Shown here piece after piece: positions 19,412 through 29,141 of a DNA stretch of 64,000 bases. Position numbers and translations under genes: made by a program. The notes under the pieces were generated by a model that was given only the letters and a program-made list of their open reading frames with translations, ran no database searches and was not told the origin of the DNA. Within the stretch, counting starts at the first letter, position 1. Each line of letters opens with the position of its first letter. Origin of the DNA: Anaeromyxobacter soli (GTDB lineage Bacteria; Myxococcota; Myxococcia; Myxococcales; Anaeromyxobacteraceae); contig NZ_JAKZLF010000024.1 in the NCBI RefSeq assembly GCF_022808855.1, positions 19,380-83,379 of the forward strand, given 5' to 3'.

Positions 19412-20260
19412 TCAACGAACCGCTCTGGGGAGGAACCCTTCCACGACCGCGGCCAGCCGGTCCTTGACGCGGCCGGCGGTCTCCGCGACCTCCTCGTGCG
19501 AGAGCGGCTGCCGCGAGAGCCCCGCGGCGGGGTTCGTCACCACCGAGATCCCGACGACCGGCACGCCCATGTGCCGCGCCGCGATGACCTCGGGCACCGT
19601 GGACATCCCGACGAGGTCCGCGCCGAGCAGGCGCAGCATCCTGATCTCCGCCGGCGTCTCGTAGGACGGGCCCGGCATGCAGGCGTAGACGCCGCGGCGG
19701 AGCGGAACGCCGCGCTCGGCGGCGGCCTCGTCGAGCAGCGCCCCGAGGCGCGCGTCGTACGCCTCCGACAGATCGGGGAAGCGCGGACCGAGCCGCTCGT
19801 CGTTCTCGCCCACGAGCGGGTTCATGCCGGAGAGGTTCAGGTGATCGACCATCCGGACGAGCTCGCCCGGGGCGTACGCGGGGTTCACGCCGCCCGCCGC
19901 GTTCGTCACGAGGAGCAGCTTCACCGGCATCGCGCAGAGCACCCGCGCCCCGAAGGCGACGTCCGCCGCGCTCCAGCCTTCGTAGCCGTGCACCCGCCCC
20001 TGCATCGCGGCGACGGCGACCCGCCCTCCCGGCGCGGCGAGCTCGCCGACGACCAGGCGCCCCGCGTGCCCCGGGACGCGCGAGACCGGGAACGACGGGA
20101 TCTCCTCGTAGGGGATCGACACCGCCCGCTCGAGCCGGTCGACGAAGTCCCCGAGGCCCGAGCCGAGCACGAGCCCGGCCGCGGGCGCGAGGTCCGTCTT
20201 CCCCCGGATCCAGGCGAGGGCGTAGGAGAGGCGCGTGGAGAGATCGGCGCGGTGGGTCAT
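19412..20260 (-). CDS. punA: purine nucleoside phosphorylase
   Basis: 282 aa, the length of trimeric PNPs. Family motifs are LVLGSGLGDFVD near the N-terminus, MQGRVHGYEG, LLVTNAAGGVNP, and the purine site near GPSYETPAEIRML, VGMSTVPEVIAARH and ISVVTNPAAG. It cleaves purine nucleosides with phosphate to the free base and ribose-1-phosphate. It lies 72 nt downstream of the pyrimidine phosphorylase gene, and the two would share one transcript. Confidence 0.93.
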   Translation of the reverse strand: MTHRADLSTRLSYALAWIRGKTDLAPAAGLVLGSGLGDFVDRLERAVSIPYEEIPSFPVSRVPGHAGRLVVGELAAPGGRVAVAAMQGRVHGYEGWSAADVAFGARVLCAMPVKLLLVTNAAGGVNPAYAPGELVRMVDHLNLSGMNPLVGENDERLGPRFPDLSEAYDARLGALLDEAAAERGVPLRRGVYACMPGPSYETPAEIRMLRLLGADLVGMSTVPEVIAARHMGVPVVGISVVTNPAAGLSRQPLSHEEVAETAGRVKDRLAAVVEGFLPRAVR

Positions 20261-20332
20261 GGCTCGCCCCTGTTCGCGCGCCCCGGCGGGCCCGCTTCGC
20301 TCGTTGGCTGCTCTCGGGTCATGGTCGGCCGC
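20261..20332. repeat. intergenic copy of the GCTCGCTTCGCTCGC-type repeat
   Basis: The 72-nt gap contains CCCCGGCGGGCCCGCTTCGC at 20281-20300, which matches, with one base changed, repeat copies near 39070 and 50476. See the repeat entries there. No gene or clear terminator is seen. Confidence 0.5.
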
Positions 20333-21637
20333 CTACAATCGCTCGAGGACGATCGGCCGCGCCGCGGGCGCGGCGGGGCCGATCCGGTAGGCGCCCGCGA
20401 TGCGCCTCGCGATCCGCTCGCGGGCCTCGCTGCGCTCGCCCGCGTGCACCGTGCAGAGCGGCTCGCCCCGCTCGACGCGATCGCCGAGCTTCTTCGCGAC
20501 CACGATCCCGACCGCCGGGTCCACCCGGTCCTCGACGCGCGCGCGGCCCGCCCCGAGCGCCACCGCGGCGAGGCCGAGCGCCTCCGCGTCGATCTCCGTG
20601 ACGAAGCCGGCCTCGGGCGCGGCGACGTCGTAGCGCGCCGGCGCGCGCGGCAGCCGGCCGGGATCGCGGAGCACCGCCGCGTCGCCCCCCTGGGCGCGGA
20701 CGATCTGCTCGAGCTTCGCGAGGCCGCTCCCGTCGGCGATGGCCGCCTCGACCCGCGCCCGCGCGGCGGCGAGGCCGGGCGCGGCGTCGCCGAGGACCAG
20801 CATCTCCGCGGTGAGCTCGACGGTGACCTCGCGCAGGTCCGGCGGCCCTCCGCCCGACAGGAGCGCCAGCGTCTCCTCGACCTCGAGCGCGTTCCCGATC
20901 GCCCGGCCGAGCGGCTCGTCCATGCGCGTGAGGAGCGCCGAGACGCGCTTGCCCATGCCGCGGCCGATCCCGGCGAGGGTCCGCGCGAGCGCGCGCGCGT
21001 CCTCGGGCCGCTTCATGAAGGCGCCCGAGCCGACCTTCACGTCGAGGACGAGCGCGTCGATCCCCTCGGCGAGCTTCTTCGACATGATGGACGCGGCGAT
21101 GAGCGGGATCGACTCGACCGTCGCGGTGACGTCGCGGAGCGCGTAGAGCTTCCGGTCCGCCGGCGCGAGCCGCTCGGTCTGGCCGACGAGGCAGGCGCCG
21201 ACGTCGCGGACCAGCGCGCGGAACGTCTCGACCGGCAGGTCCACCCGGAAGCCCGGGATCGCCTCGAGCTTGTCGAGCGTGCCGCCGGTGTGGCCGAGGC
21301 CGCGCCCGGAGATCATCGGCACCTTGACGCCGCAGGCGGCGGCGAGCGGCGCGAGGGCGAGGGAGACCTTGTCCCCCACCCCTCCCGTGGAGTGCTTGTC
21401 GACCTTCGCGCCCGGCACGTCGGAGAGGTCGAGCACGTCGCCGGAACGGAGCATCGCCTCGGTGAGCGCGCGGACCTCGCCCTCGTCCATGCCGCGGAAG
21501 AACACCGCCATGCAGAAGGCGGCCATCTGGTAGTCGGGGATCTCGCCGCGCGTGAAGCCGTCGACGAGCGCGGCGATCGCGTCCGGCGGGATGGCCCCTC
21601 CGTCGCGCTTGCGGTGGATGATCTCGTACGCGCGCAC
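20333..21637 (-). CDS. pdp: pyrimidine-nucleoside (thymidine) phosphorylase
   Basis: 434 aa from the GTG at 21637. This start aligns with the usual N-terminus (MRAYEIIHRKRDG resembles the Bacillus enzyme), and GGGAGGG stands 5 nt upstream; a GTG seven codons earlier is possible. The phosphate and nucleoside site KVDKHSTGGVGDK is intact, followed by MISGRGLGHTGGTLDKLEA. Substrate motif KLYALRDVTATV and SIMSKK are also present. It splits thymidine, deoxyuridine or uridine into base and sugar phosphate. The YebC gene lies 103 nt upstream. Confidence 0.92.
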   Translation of the reverse strand: MRAYEIIHRKRDGGAIPPDAIAALVDGFTRGEIPDYQMAAFCMAVFFRGMDEGEVRALTEAMLRSGDVLDLSDVPGAKVDKHSTGGVGDKVSLALAPLAAACGVKVPMISGRGLGHTGGTLDKLEAIPGFRVDLPVETFRALVRDVGACLVGQTERLAPADRKLYALRDVTATVESIPLIAASIMSKKLAEGIDALVLDVKVGSGAFMKRPEDARALARTLAGIGRGMGKRVSALLTRMDEPLGRAIGNALEVEETLALLSGGGPPDLREVTVELTAEMLVLGDAAPGLAAARARVEAAIADGSGLAKLEQIVRAQGGDAAVLRDPGRLPRAPARYDVAAPEAGFVTEIDAEALGLAAVALGAGRARVEDRVDPAVGIVVAKKLGDRVERGEPLCTVHAGERSEARERIARRIAGAYRIGPAAPAARPIVLERL

Positions 21638-21740
21638 GCAGCCCTCCCGGAGCCTCACGCCGCCTCGGCCCGCCCGCGCCCACCCCGCGGGTGCGGACCG
21701 CCGGCCCGTTCGCCGCCCCTCGACGCCGTCCGCTGCCGCC

Positions 21741-22487
21741 TCAGGCGAGCCGCTCCATCAGCTCGTCGTCGATCTCGAAGTTGGCGTGGACGTTCTGGAC
21801 GTCCTCGAGGTCCTCCAGCATGTCCACGAGCTTCAGCATGGAGCGCGCCTTGTCCGGGTCCGTGATCCGCAGCGTCTCCCGGGGGACGAAGGTGAGCCGC
21901 CTCGCGCCGAGCGGGAGCTTCTTCTCGAGCGCCGCGGCGACGCCGTGCAGGTCGTTCGGGAGCGTGCGCACCTCGAACCCCTCCGCGCCGAGGCTCACGA
22001 CGTCCTCGGCCCCCGCCTCGATCGCCGCCTCCGTGACCTCGTCCTCGGTCGGGCCGGGCTTCACCTCGACGACCCCGCGCCGGTCGAAGTTCCACGCCAC
22101 CGCGCCCTCGGCGGCGAGGTTCCCGCCGCCCTTCGCGAGGGAGGAGCGGACGTCACCGGCGGTCCGGTTGCGGTTGTCGGTGAGGCACTCGACGATCATC
22201 GCCACCCCGCCCGGCCCGTACCCCTCGTAGACGACCTCCTCGTAGGAGACGCCCTCGAGCTCGCCCGTGCCCTTCTTCACCGCGCGGGTGACGTTCTCCT
22301 GCGGCATGTTCGCCTCCTTGGCCGCGTCGATCGCGGCGCGGAGGCGCGGGTTGCCGGCGGGGTCCCCGCCGCCCATTCGCGCGGCGACGGTGATCTCCTT
22401 GATGACCTTCGAGAAGAGCTTGCCCTTGGCCGCCCCTTGCGCCTCCTTGTGGCGCTTGATCTTGGACCATCGGTTGTGGCCGGACAT
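21741..22487 (-). CDS. yebC: YebC/PmpR family regulator or translation factor
   Basis: 248 aa, standard length. The signature N-terminus MSGHNRWSKIKRHKEAQ and the internal VYEGYGPGGVAMIVECLTDN and GVVEV motifs define the family. Members have been reported as DNA-binding regulators and, more recently, as ribosome-associated proteins that help translate proline stretches. The sequence alone does not decide between these. Convention places the start at the MSGH methionine, although the frame stays open 27 codons further upstream. Confidence 0.93.
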   Translation of the reverse strand: MSGHNRWSKIKRHKEAQGAAKGKLFSKVIKEITVAARMGGGDPAGNPRLRAAIDAAKEANMPQENVTRAVKKGTGELEGVSYEEVVYEGYGPGGVAMIVECLTDNRNRTAGDVRSSLAKGGGNLAAEGAVAWNFDRRGVVEVKPGPTEDEVTEAAIEAGAEDVVSLGAEGFEVRTLPNDLHGVAAALEKKLPLGARRLTFVPRETLRITDPDKARSMLKLVDMLEDLEDVQNVHANFEIDDELMERLA

Positions 22488-22604
22488 GGCGGCGTTCCTC
22501 TCGGCGGCCGCGACCCCGGGCGGCCCCTCGTCCCGAGGTAGCACGCGCTCCCCCGGATCTTCAAGCAATCGTGGGGAGTTCTAAGGCGCCGCGGGCAACC
22601 GCGC

Positions 22605-22988
22605 CTACCACAGGATCGAGTCCACCATCTCGTCGACCATGTCGCCGAGCCGGTCGATGCCGTGCGACTTGGAGAGGAACCCGTCGGCGCCCACCTGCTC
22701 GGAGATCTCCGCGAGCTCGTCGTCGCCCTTCGAGCTGAAGAGGATGATGGGGATCTTCTCGGTGTGGAAGTCCTGCTTCAGGACGCGGACGATGTCCTTG
22801 CCGGAGATGTCCGGCATCATGAGATCGGTGAGGATGATCTCCGGCTGGAAGCCGTCGAGCTGCGCCTGGAACTCGAGCAGGTTCGAGGCGATCGCGACCT
22901 TGTAGCCGCGGTCCTCGAGCACGGCCTTCTCCATCTCGAGCGTGATCGTCGAGTCGTCGAGGAGCAGGATCCGCTTCTTCTCGGCCAT
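22605..22988 (-). CDS. single-domain CheY-like response regulator after frzF
   Basis: 127 aa with a complete receiver: acidic pair D11/D12, phospho-acceptor D55 in LTDLMMPD, the conserved Ser in LFSSKGDD and the Lys near 109 (FLSKSHG). There is no output domain. It begins 8 nt after the frzF stop and is the last gene of the frz-type operon, so it is a likely extra target of the FrzE kinase. The C-terminal end is acidic and ends in DSILW. Confidence 0.9.
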   Translation of the reverse strand: MAEKKRILLLDDSTITLEMEKAVLEDRGYKVAIASNLLEFQAQLDGFQPEIILTDLMMPDISGKDIVRVLKQDFHTEKIPIILFSSKGDDELAEISEQVGADGFLSKSHGIDRLGDMVDEMVDSILW

Positions 22989-22996
22989 CGTTCTCC

Positions 22997-24496
22997 TCAC
23001 AGCGCGGCGAGGGCGTAGTGCGCGGCCCGGACGAAGGCGGCGCCGTCCTCGGGGACGTCCGGATAGTAGCCCAGGAAGGCCTGACGCTTCCCATCCGGCC
23101 GGCGGGCGTGCGCGGCGAGCGCGTTCCGGTAGGCGAGCCGCGCGCGGTCGGGATCGCGCTGCGCCTCGCGGCAGCGCCCGAGCCAGTAATGCGCGAGCGC
23201 GAGGTCGGGGTCGAGGAACAGCGCCCGCGAGAGCTCGAGGGCGGCGCCGTCGGTCTCGCCCTCCTCGAGCAGGTGGATCCCGAAGAAGAGGTGCGCCTCG
23301 GCGCTGAGCGGCTCGAGCTGGAGCGCGGCCACGTAGCACTCGCGCGCCCGGTCGGTCTGCCGGAGGATGCCGTACAGGTTCGCCAGCGTGAGCCGCACCG
23401 CGAGGTCCTCGCCGCCCTTCTCGAGGAGCCGCTCGAGCAGCTCGCGCGCGGCGCCGAAGCGGCCGTCGGCGAACAGCGCCACCGCGGCGTCGAGGTACTC
23501 CTGGGGCGCGAGCGGCGGCTGCGGCGCCGGGATGGGCGCCGGGGTGGGGAGGCGCGGGGGCGCCGCCGGGGGCAGCGACACGTGGCGCACGAGCGGCGGC
23601 GCGGACGGCACCGGGACGACGGGGCGAACCGGGCGCGGGGCCGGGAGCGGCGTCGTGCGCGGCGTCTCCGGGCGCCGGTAGAGGAACGCCCCGGCGACCT
23701 CCGTGAGCTCGAAGCCCTCGAAGATGCGGAAGAGCGACTCGGAGTAGCCGAGGAACAGGTAGCCGCCCGGCGTGAGCGCGTGGAGGAACTGCGTGAGCAC
23801 GTGCTGCGTCGTGGGCGTGTCGAAGTAGATGATGACGTTGCGGCAGAAGATGACGTCCCACCCGCCCTCGGGCCGCGGCATGGTGCCCGAGACCAGGTTG
23901 TGCGGACGGATCGCGGTGATGAACCGCCTGAGGCTCGCGCGCACGTGGTGGCGATCCCCGTCGGCGTCGAAGTGGCGCTCGCGGAGCGGCTGGGGGATCT
24001 CGCGCGCGCGCCGGGCGTCGTACGCGCCGCGCGCGGCCTGCGCGACCGCCTCCGGGTTCACGTCGGTGGCGAGGAGCTCGAGGTGCTCGGGCTCCGCCCC
24101 GGCGCCCTCCGCGGTCATCGCGATCGAGTACGGCTCCTCCCCGGTGGCGCAGCCGGCCGACCAGATCGCGACGCGCCGGCCGCCGCCGCGCGCGCGCGCG
24201 ACGAGGCCGGGGAGCAGCGCCTCGAGCGCGCGGAACTGGCGCTCGTCGCGGAAGAAGCTCGTCTTGCCGACCGTGACGAGCGGGAGCAGCCGCCGGAGCT
24301 CCTCGTCGCCGCCGTCCTGCGAGCGCAGGAGGCCGACGTACGCGCGCCCGTCCGGTGCGTTGGGCCCGAGCTCCTCCAGCCGGGCGCCGAGGGCGAGGCG
24401 CAGCGCCGAGTGACCGTCCGGGCGCACGTGCAGGCCCACCCGCTCCTTGAGGAGCGCGGCGAGCTGCGTCAGGTCGTCCGGCGTGATCGGCCTCAC
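22997..24496 (-). CDS. frzF: FrzF-like CheR methyltransferase with C-terminal TPRs
   Basis: 499 aa from a GTG that overlaps the frzG stop. Residues 1 to about 270 are a CheR methyltransferase: SAM site IWSAGCATGEEPYS, FCRNVIIYFD and GGYLFLGYSES. A long proline-rich linker (about 275-345) joins three TPR units (about 350-460). Myxococcus FrzF has the same CheR-TPR design, the TPRs steering which glutamates of FrzCD are methylated. The usual NETxFFR motif reads GKTSFFRD here. Position after FrzG and FrzE supports the assignment. Confidence 0.88.
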   Translation of the reverse strand: MRPITPDDLTQLAALLKERVGLHVRPDGHSALRLALGARLEELGPNAPDGRAYVGLLRSQDGGDEELRRLLPLVTVGKTSFFRDERQFRALEALLPGLVARARGGGRRVAIWSAGCATGEEPYSIAMTAEGAGAEPEHLELLATDVNPEAVAQAARGAYDARRAREIPQPLRERHFDADGDRHHVRASLRRFITAIRPHNLVSGTMPRPEGGWDVIFCRNVIIYFDTPTTQHVLTQFLHALTPGGYLFLGYSESLFRIFEGFELTEVAGAFLYRRPETPRTTPLPAPRPVRPVVPVPSAPPLVRHVSLPPAAPPRLPTPAPIPAPQPPLAPQEYLDAAVALFADGRFGAARELLERLLEKGGEDLAVRLTLANLYGILRQTDRARECYVAALQLEPLSAEAHLFFGIHLLEEGETDGAALELSRALFLDPDLALAHYWLGRCREAQRDPDRARLAYRNALAAHARRPDGKRQAFLGYYPDVPEDGAAFVRAAHYALAAL

Positions 24497-25515
24497 CGGG
24501 TCAGCTCCTGGAGCGCGCGGGGGATCGCCTCGATCGGGAGCACGCGATCGACGGCCCCGAGCTCGATGGCCGCGCGCGGCATCCCGAACACCGCGCTCGT
24601 CGCCTCGTCCTGCGCGATCGTCGGCCCGCCGGCCGCGCGGATGGCGCGCAGCCCCTCGGCGCCGTCGCGGCCCATGCCGGTGAGGATCACGCCGCAGGCG
24701 CGCGCGCCGTGCTGCCGCGCCGCCGAGAGGAAGAGCGGCGTCACCGACGGCTTGAAGGTCTCGACCGGCGGCGAGTCCGAGAGCCGCACCGCGCCGTCGG
24801 CGACGACGAGGTGACGGCCGGAGGGGGCGAGGACGATCCGGCCCGGCGCGAGGACGTCGCCGTCCCGCGCCTCCCGCACGTCGAGCCGGGTCTCCGCGGC
24901 GAGCCAGGCCGCGAGCCCCTCGGTGAACCCGTCGGCGATGTGCTGCACGATCGCGACCGGGGCCGGGAAGACCGGCGCGAGCCCGCGCAGGAGGGACACG
25001 AGCGCGCGCGGGCCGCCGAGCGAGGCGCCGATGACGACGAGCTCCACGCCCGCGCTCCGCCGGGGCGGCGGCTCGCCCTCGGTGCGCAGCCCGCGCAGGT
25101 GGCGGATCACCTTCACGCCGGCGAGGAGCCTGAGGCGCGAGCGGAGCTGCCGCCCGTACGTCTCGAGGTCGGTCGTCGCGTGCGGCTTCTCGAGGATGTC
25201 GAGCGCGCCGAGCGAGAGCGCGCGGAACCCGACCGCCTCGGCGGGGTTGCCGGTGAGGACCAGGATCGGGGTGGGCGTCTCGGCCATGATCCGCGCGATG
25301 CCCGCGTAGCCGTCGGCCTCGGGCATGTTGAGGTCCATGGTGATGACGTCGGGCCGGTGCTGCCGCGCGAGCGCGGCGGCGGCGTGTCCGTCGGCCGCGA
25401 CGGCGACCACCTCGAACCCCGGGCCGTCCGCGACCACCCCGGCGAGGAGCTCGCGGAACAGGGCGGAGTCGTCCGCGACGAGGACGCGGACCTGCCGCGC
25501 CTGTGGAGGCGTCAC
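24493..25515 (-). CDS. frzG: FrzG-like CheB methylesterase
   Basis: 340 aa from a GTG inside the frzE stop (GTGA). A receiver (D16/D17 and phospho-acceptor D61) is fused to the CheB esterase domain. Its Ser-His-Asp triad is visible as S165 (GASLGG), H192 (VQHIADGF) and D284 (GMGRDGAEG). It removes methyl groups from the receptor, or deamidates Gln, in opposition to FrzF. Start and stop both overlap neighbours by 4 nt, which should keep the FrzE, G and F ratio fixed. Confidence 0.9.
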   Translation of the reverse strand: MTPPQARQVRVLVADDSALFRELLAGVVADGPGFEVVAVAADGHAAAALARQHRPDVITMDLNMPEADGYAGIARIMAETPTPILVLTGNPAEAVGFRALSLGALDILEKPHATTDLETYGRQLRSRLRLLAGVKVIRHLRGLRTEGEPPPRRSAGVELVVIGASLGGPRALVSLLRGLAPVFPAPVAIVQHIADGFTEGLAAWLAAETRLDVREARDGDVLAPGRIVLAPSGRHLVVADGAVRLSDSPPVETFKPSVTPLFLSAARQHGARACGVILTGMGRDGAEGLRAIRAAGGPTIAQDEATSAVFGMPRAAIELGAVDRVLPIEAIPRALQELTR

Positions 25516-27812
25516 GCGCCGACCCCGCAGAGCCGCTCGAGCGTGGCGGCGAGGCTCTCGGCCTCGAGCTCGCCCTTGACGATGTACGCGTCGGCGCCGG
25601 CGTCCACGCCGCGGCGGCGCTCCTCGGGCGCGGAGAGCGAGGACATGATGACGATGGGCAGCTTCACGAACCGCGGCGTCGCCTTCACGCGGCGGGTGAG
25701 GTCGATGCCGTCGAGCACCGGCATCTGCACGTCGGTGACGAGGAGCTGGTAGCTGCCGGTCTGCAGCTTCCGCCAGCCGTCCTCTCCGTCCACCGCCTCG
25801 TCCACCTCGTGCCCGAGCGAGCGGAGCAGGGCCGCCTCCGCCTCTCGCGCGATCGCGCTGTCGTCCACGAGGAGCACCCGCAGGCGCCGCCGGTCGCGGC
25901 CGCGCGCCAGGGCCGGCGAGGCGAGCCGGCGGGCCGCGGCCACGATGTCCGGGGTCGAGAGGAGCAGCGCGACGCGCCCGTCCTCCAGCGCGGCGGCGCC
26001 GGTGACGAAGCGCATGCCCTTGAGGAACGCCCCGGGCGCCTTCACCGCCACCTCGCGCTCGCCGTGCAGCCCGTCCACCACCACCGCCGCGCCCTCGCTG
26101 CCGTGGTCGACGTACGCCACGAGCGGCCGCTTCGAGCGCGGGCCGCCGTTGAGCGAGAGGAGGGGCCCGAGCGCGACTACCGGCATGAGCCGCCCGCGGT
26201 AGCGCACGGCCCGGATGCCCGCGACCTCCGTCGCCTCCTTGGGGTCGAGCCGCCCGACGCTGTCCACGTCCACGGCCGGGATCCCGTAGACGTCCTCGTC
26301 GATGCGGACGAGGAGGACCTTCATGAGCGACAGCGACTGCGGCATGCGCAGCGTGAACCGCGTGCGCTTGCCCACCTCGGACTCGACCGTGACCGACCCG
26401 CCGAGCGCCGTGACGCGCTTGCGCACCACGTCGAGCCCCACCCCGCGGCCGCTCGTCTCGCCCGCCTGCTCGCGCGTCGAGAACCCCGCCATGAAGATGA
26501 GGTCGAGCGCGTTCCGCGCCGACAGGCTCGCCGCCTGCTGCTCGCCGATGATCCCCTTGCGCAGCGCGGAGGCGCGGACCTTCTGCGGGCTGATCCCGCG
26601 CCCGTCGTCCTCCACGGTCACGGCGAGCAGGTCGCCGTCCACCCGCGCGGAGATGACGATCTTCCCCGCGCGCGGCTTGCCCGCCTGCACTCGCTCGGCA
26701 GGCGTCTCGAGCCCGTGATCGACGCAGTTGCGGACGAGGTGGACGAGCGGGTCGTTGAGCGAGAGCAGGATGGCCTTGTCGACCCCGGTCTCGCCGCCGC
26801 GCACGACGCACTCGACCTCCTTGCCCTGCTCGCGCGCCATGTCGCGGGCGGCGAGGGGGAAGCCCGCGAGCACGCCGGAGAGCGGGATGAGCCGCGCCTC
26901 CCCGATCCGCTCGGCGAGCATCCCGAACTGCGCCTGGGAGGAGGAGGCGGCCTCGGTCTGCGCGCGGGCGAAGCGGAACGTGTCCGAGCGGAGGAGGTGG
27001 ACGTCTCCCTCGATCTGCTCGACGAGCCGGGCGGTGCGCGCGTCGCGGAGCCGCTCGGCGAGCGCGATCACCCGGTCCGACAGCCGGCCCCACCGCGCGA
27101 ACAGCGCGTTGAGGTCGCGGGAGCGGCGGATGGCCCGCTCTCCCTCGACGAGCACGTCGCCGGCGAGCGCGGCGATCTCGTCCAGCCGGTCGACGTCCAC
27201 GCGGATCGAGGCGGCCGGCTTGTCCCCGCGAAGCTCGAGCCGGGCCTCGGGCGACGGCGCCGCGGGCCGCGCCGGCGCGGGCGCCGGGGCGGCCGGGGCC
27301 GCGCGCTCGCTCGTGGTCGAGGTCGTGGTCGAGGTCGTCGCGGTCGCGCTCGAGCTCGCGTGCGAAGGCGACGGCCCGGGCGCGGGCGACGCCGCCACCG
27401 TCGAGACCTCCGCAGCGCCCTCCGGCGCGCCCCGCGGTCCGGCGATGAGCGCGCGCAGGGACTCCGCGAGCTTCCCGGCCGCGTCCCCGCCCTCCGCGGG
27501 CGCGTCGAGCATCGGCACGATGGCGCCGCACGCCCGGAGGAGCGCGTCGAGCCGCTCGCCGGGGCTGTCCTTGGGGAGCGCCTTGAGCAGGTCCTCCGCC
27601 GCGTGCACCACGCTGGAGATGCCGACGAAGCCCATCATGCGGGCCTCGCCCTTCAGCGTGTGCAGCTCGCGCGCGAGCTCGTCGAGCGCCTCCGGCGTCC
27701 CGGCGCCGCGCTCGAGCTCGAGCAGCGCGCCCGAGATCTTCTCCACCCGGTCCGCGGTGGTCTCGCGGAAGCGGGGGAGGAGCTTCTTGCGGATCTCTTC
27801 GGAGACGCCCAT
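25512..27812 (-). CDS. frzE: FrzE-like hybrid CheA-CheY histidine kinase
   Basis: 766 aa. The HPt domain has H51 in HTLKGEARMMGF. After an Ala/Pro/Thr linker (about residues 130-200) come the dimerisation domain, the HATPase domain (NCVDHGLETP, DDGRGI, SGRGVGLDVV), the CheW-like domain (about 510-640) and a C-terminal receiver with phospho-acceptor D694. The kinase-receiver fusion is the hallmark of FrzE, in which the receiver restrains the kinase. FrzZ, encoded divergently, is the expected phosphate target. It is preceded by frzCD with a 38-nt gap. Confidence 0.92.
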   Translation of the reverse strand: MGVSEEIRKKLLPRFRETTADRVEKISGALLELERGAGTPEALDELARELHTLKGEARMMGFVGISSVVHAAEDLLKALPKDSPGERLDALLRACGAIVPMLDAPAEGGDAAGKLAESLRALIAGPRGAPEGAAEVSTVAASPAPGPSPSHASSSATATTSTTTSTTSERAAPAAPAPAPARPAAPSPEARLELRGDKPAASIRVDVDRLDEIAALAGDVLVEGERAIRRSRDLNALFARWGRLSDRVIALAERLRDARTARLVEQIEGDVHLLRSDTFRFARAQTEAASSSQAQFGMLAERIGEARLIPLSGVLAGFPLAARDMAREQGKEVECVVRGGETGVDKAILLSLNDPLVHLVRNCVDHGLETPAERVQAGKPRAGKIVISARVDGDLLAVTVEDDGRGISPQKVRASALRKGIIGEQQAASLSARNALDLIFMAGFSTREQAGETSGRGVGLDVVRKRVTALGGSVTVESEVGKRTRFTLRMPQSLSLMKVLLVRIDEDVYGIPAVDVDSVGRLDPKEATEVAGIRAVRYRGRLMPVVALGPLLSLNGGPRSKRPLVAYVDHGSEGAAVVVDGLHGEREVAVKAPGAFLKGMRFVTGAAALEDGRVALLLSTPDIVAAARRLASPALARGRDRRRLRVLLVDDSAIAREAEAALLRSLGHEVDEAVDGEDGWRKLQTGSYQLLVTDVQMPVLDGIDLTRRVKATPRFVKLPIVIMSSLSAPEERRRGVDAGADAYIVKGELEAESLAATLERLCGVGA

Positions 27813-27850
27813 GCGCGGCTCGCGGCGTGCCTTTCCCTGAGCGGCCCGGG

Positions 27851-29122
27851 CTACTCCACCTTGAAGCGCTTCACGAGCTCTGCGAGGCGCTCGGCGAGCT
27901 TCGTGAGCTCGGAGGCCGCGCCGGTCGCCTGCTTCGACCCGGCCTGCGCCTGGCGAGTGACCTCCTCGATCTCCGACATCGACTGCACGACCTGCTCGGT
28001 CGCCGTGCGCTGCTGCTGCGTCGCGAGGTGGATCACGCGGGCGGCGTCGCTCGTCTCCTGGATGCCGGAGAGGATGCCCGAGACGCTCGCCATGGCGTTG
28101 CCGCCGAGCTTCTCGCCCTCGGAGGCCTCGCGCTTGTTCCCGTCGGACGCCTCCTTGGCGGCGTGCGTCGCCTCGCGGATCTCCGTGATGAGGTTCTTGA
28201 TCTCCTTCGTCGACTCGAGGACGTTCTCGGCGAGGCGGCGCATCTCGGCGGCCACGATGGAGAACCCGCGACCCGCCTCGCCCGCCTTGGCCCCCTCGAG
28301 GGCGGCGTTCAGGGCGAGGAGGTCCGAGCGGTCCGCGATCTCGTCGATGACCTCGACGACCGTGCCGATGCGCTCGACCCGCTTGGAGAGCTTCGCGATC
28401 GCGTCGTCCACCTCGACGGCGTTGTGGCGGACCTTCTCCATCGAGCCCATGAACGCCTTGATGGCGCCCTCGCCCTGCTTCGCGCCGGAGAGGGTCTGCT
28501 CGGCGATCGCGGCCACCATCTGCGCGTTCTCGGCGATCTGGTGCGAGGCGCCCTTCAGCTCCTCCATCGTCGCGGTCGTCTCGTGGATGGCCGACGCCTG
28601 CGCGCTCGTCGAGGACTCGTTCTGCGTCGCCGCCGCGAGCACCTCCGCGGAGCTGGTCGACAGCTGCATCGCCGCCTCGCGCGTCTCGGTGACGAACTTC
28701 TTCAGCGTCTCCATCACCTGGCCGATGCCGGCGATGAGCGGCGTGAGCGCGGAGTCGGTCGAGCCGGCGCGGAGCGAGCCCGAGAGGTCGCCCTGGATGA
28801 CGAGGCGGATCATCGCCTCGATGGCCTCGTCGATGCCGGCCGTCACGATCTGCACGCGCTGGTGCGCCTGGCGAAGGTCCTCGACGACCGCGCTCGCGGC
28901 CCCGTTCACCGCCTCGGCGATGGCGCGCAGGCCGGGATCGTCGATCGCCCCGGCGTCCACGCGGCCGTCGTAGTTCCCCTCGGCGAAGCCGCGGAGGACC
29001 ACGGCGATGCGGGCGGCGTCGGCGCCGACGACGGTGTTCCGCCTCTTCGCCGCCGCCGCGCGCGGCGCGGCCGCGCGGGCCTTCGGCTTCTGCTGGACGT
29101 CGAACGGATCGCGGGTGCTCAT
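27851..29122 (-). CDS. frzCD: FrzCD-like cytoplasmic methyl-accepting protein
   Basis: 423 aa with no membrane segment. The N-terminal ~45 residues are Ala/Lys/Arg-rich, as in Myxococcus FrzCD, where a similar tail binds DNA. The C-terminal signalling hairpin is strongly FrzCD-like: RIGTVVEVIDEIADRSDLLA, EAGRGFSIVAAEMRRLAENV and the end LAELVKRFKVE. This resemblance comes from memory of the family, not from a search. It would be the receptor of this pathway and the methylation substrate of FrzF and FrzG. Confidence 0.92.
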   Translation of the reverse strand: MSTRDPFDVQQKPKARAAAPRAAAAKRRNTVVGADAARIAVVLRGFAEGNYDGRVDAGAIDDPGLRAIAEAVNGAASAVVEDLRQAHQRVQIVTAGIDEAIEAMIRLVIQGDLSGSLRAGSTDSALTPLIAGIGQVMETLKKFVTETREAAMQLSTSSAEVLAAATQNESSTSAQASAIHETTATMEELKGASHQIAENAQMVAAIAEQTLSGAKQGEGAIKAFMGSMEKVRHNAVEVDDAIAKLSKRVERIGTVVEVIDEIADRSDLLALNAALEGAKAGEAGRGFSIVAAEMRRLAENVLESTKEIKNLITEIREATHAAKEASDGNKREASEGEKLGGNAMASVSGILSGIQETSDAARVIHLATQQQRTATEQVVQSMSEIEEVTRQAQAGSKQATGAASELTKLAERLAELVKRFKVE

Positions 29123-29141
29123 GGCTGCTCCGGGGGAGGCG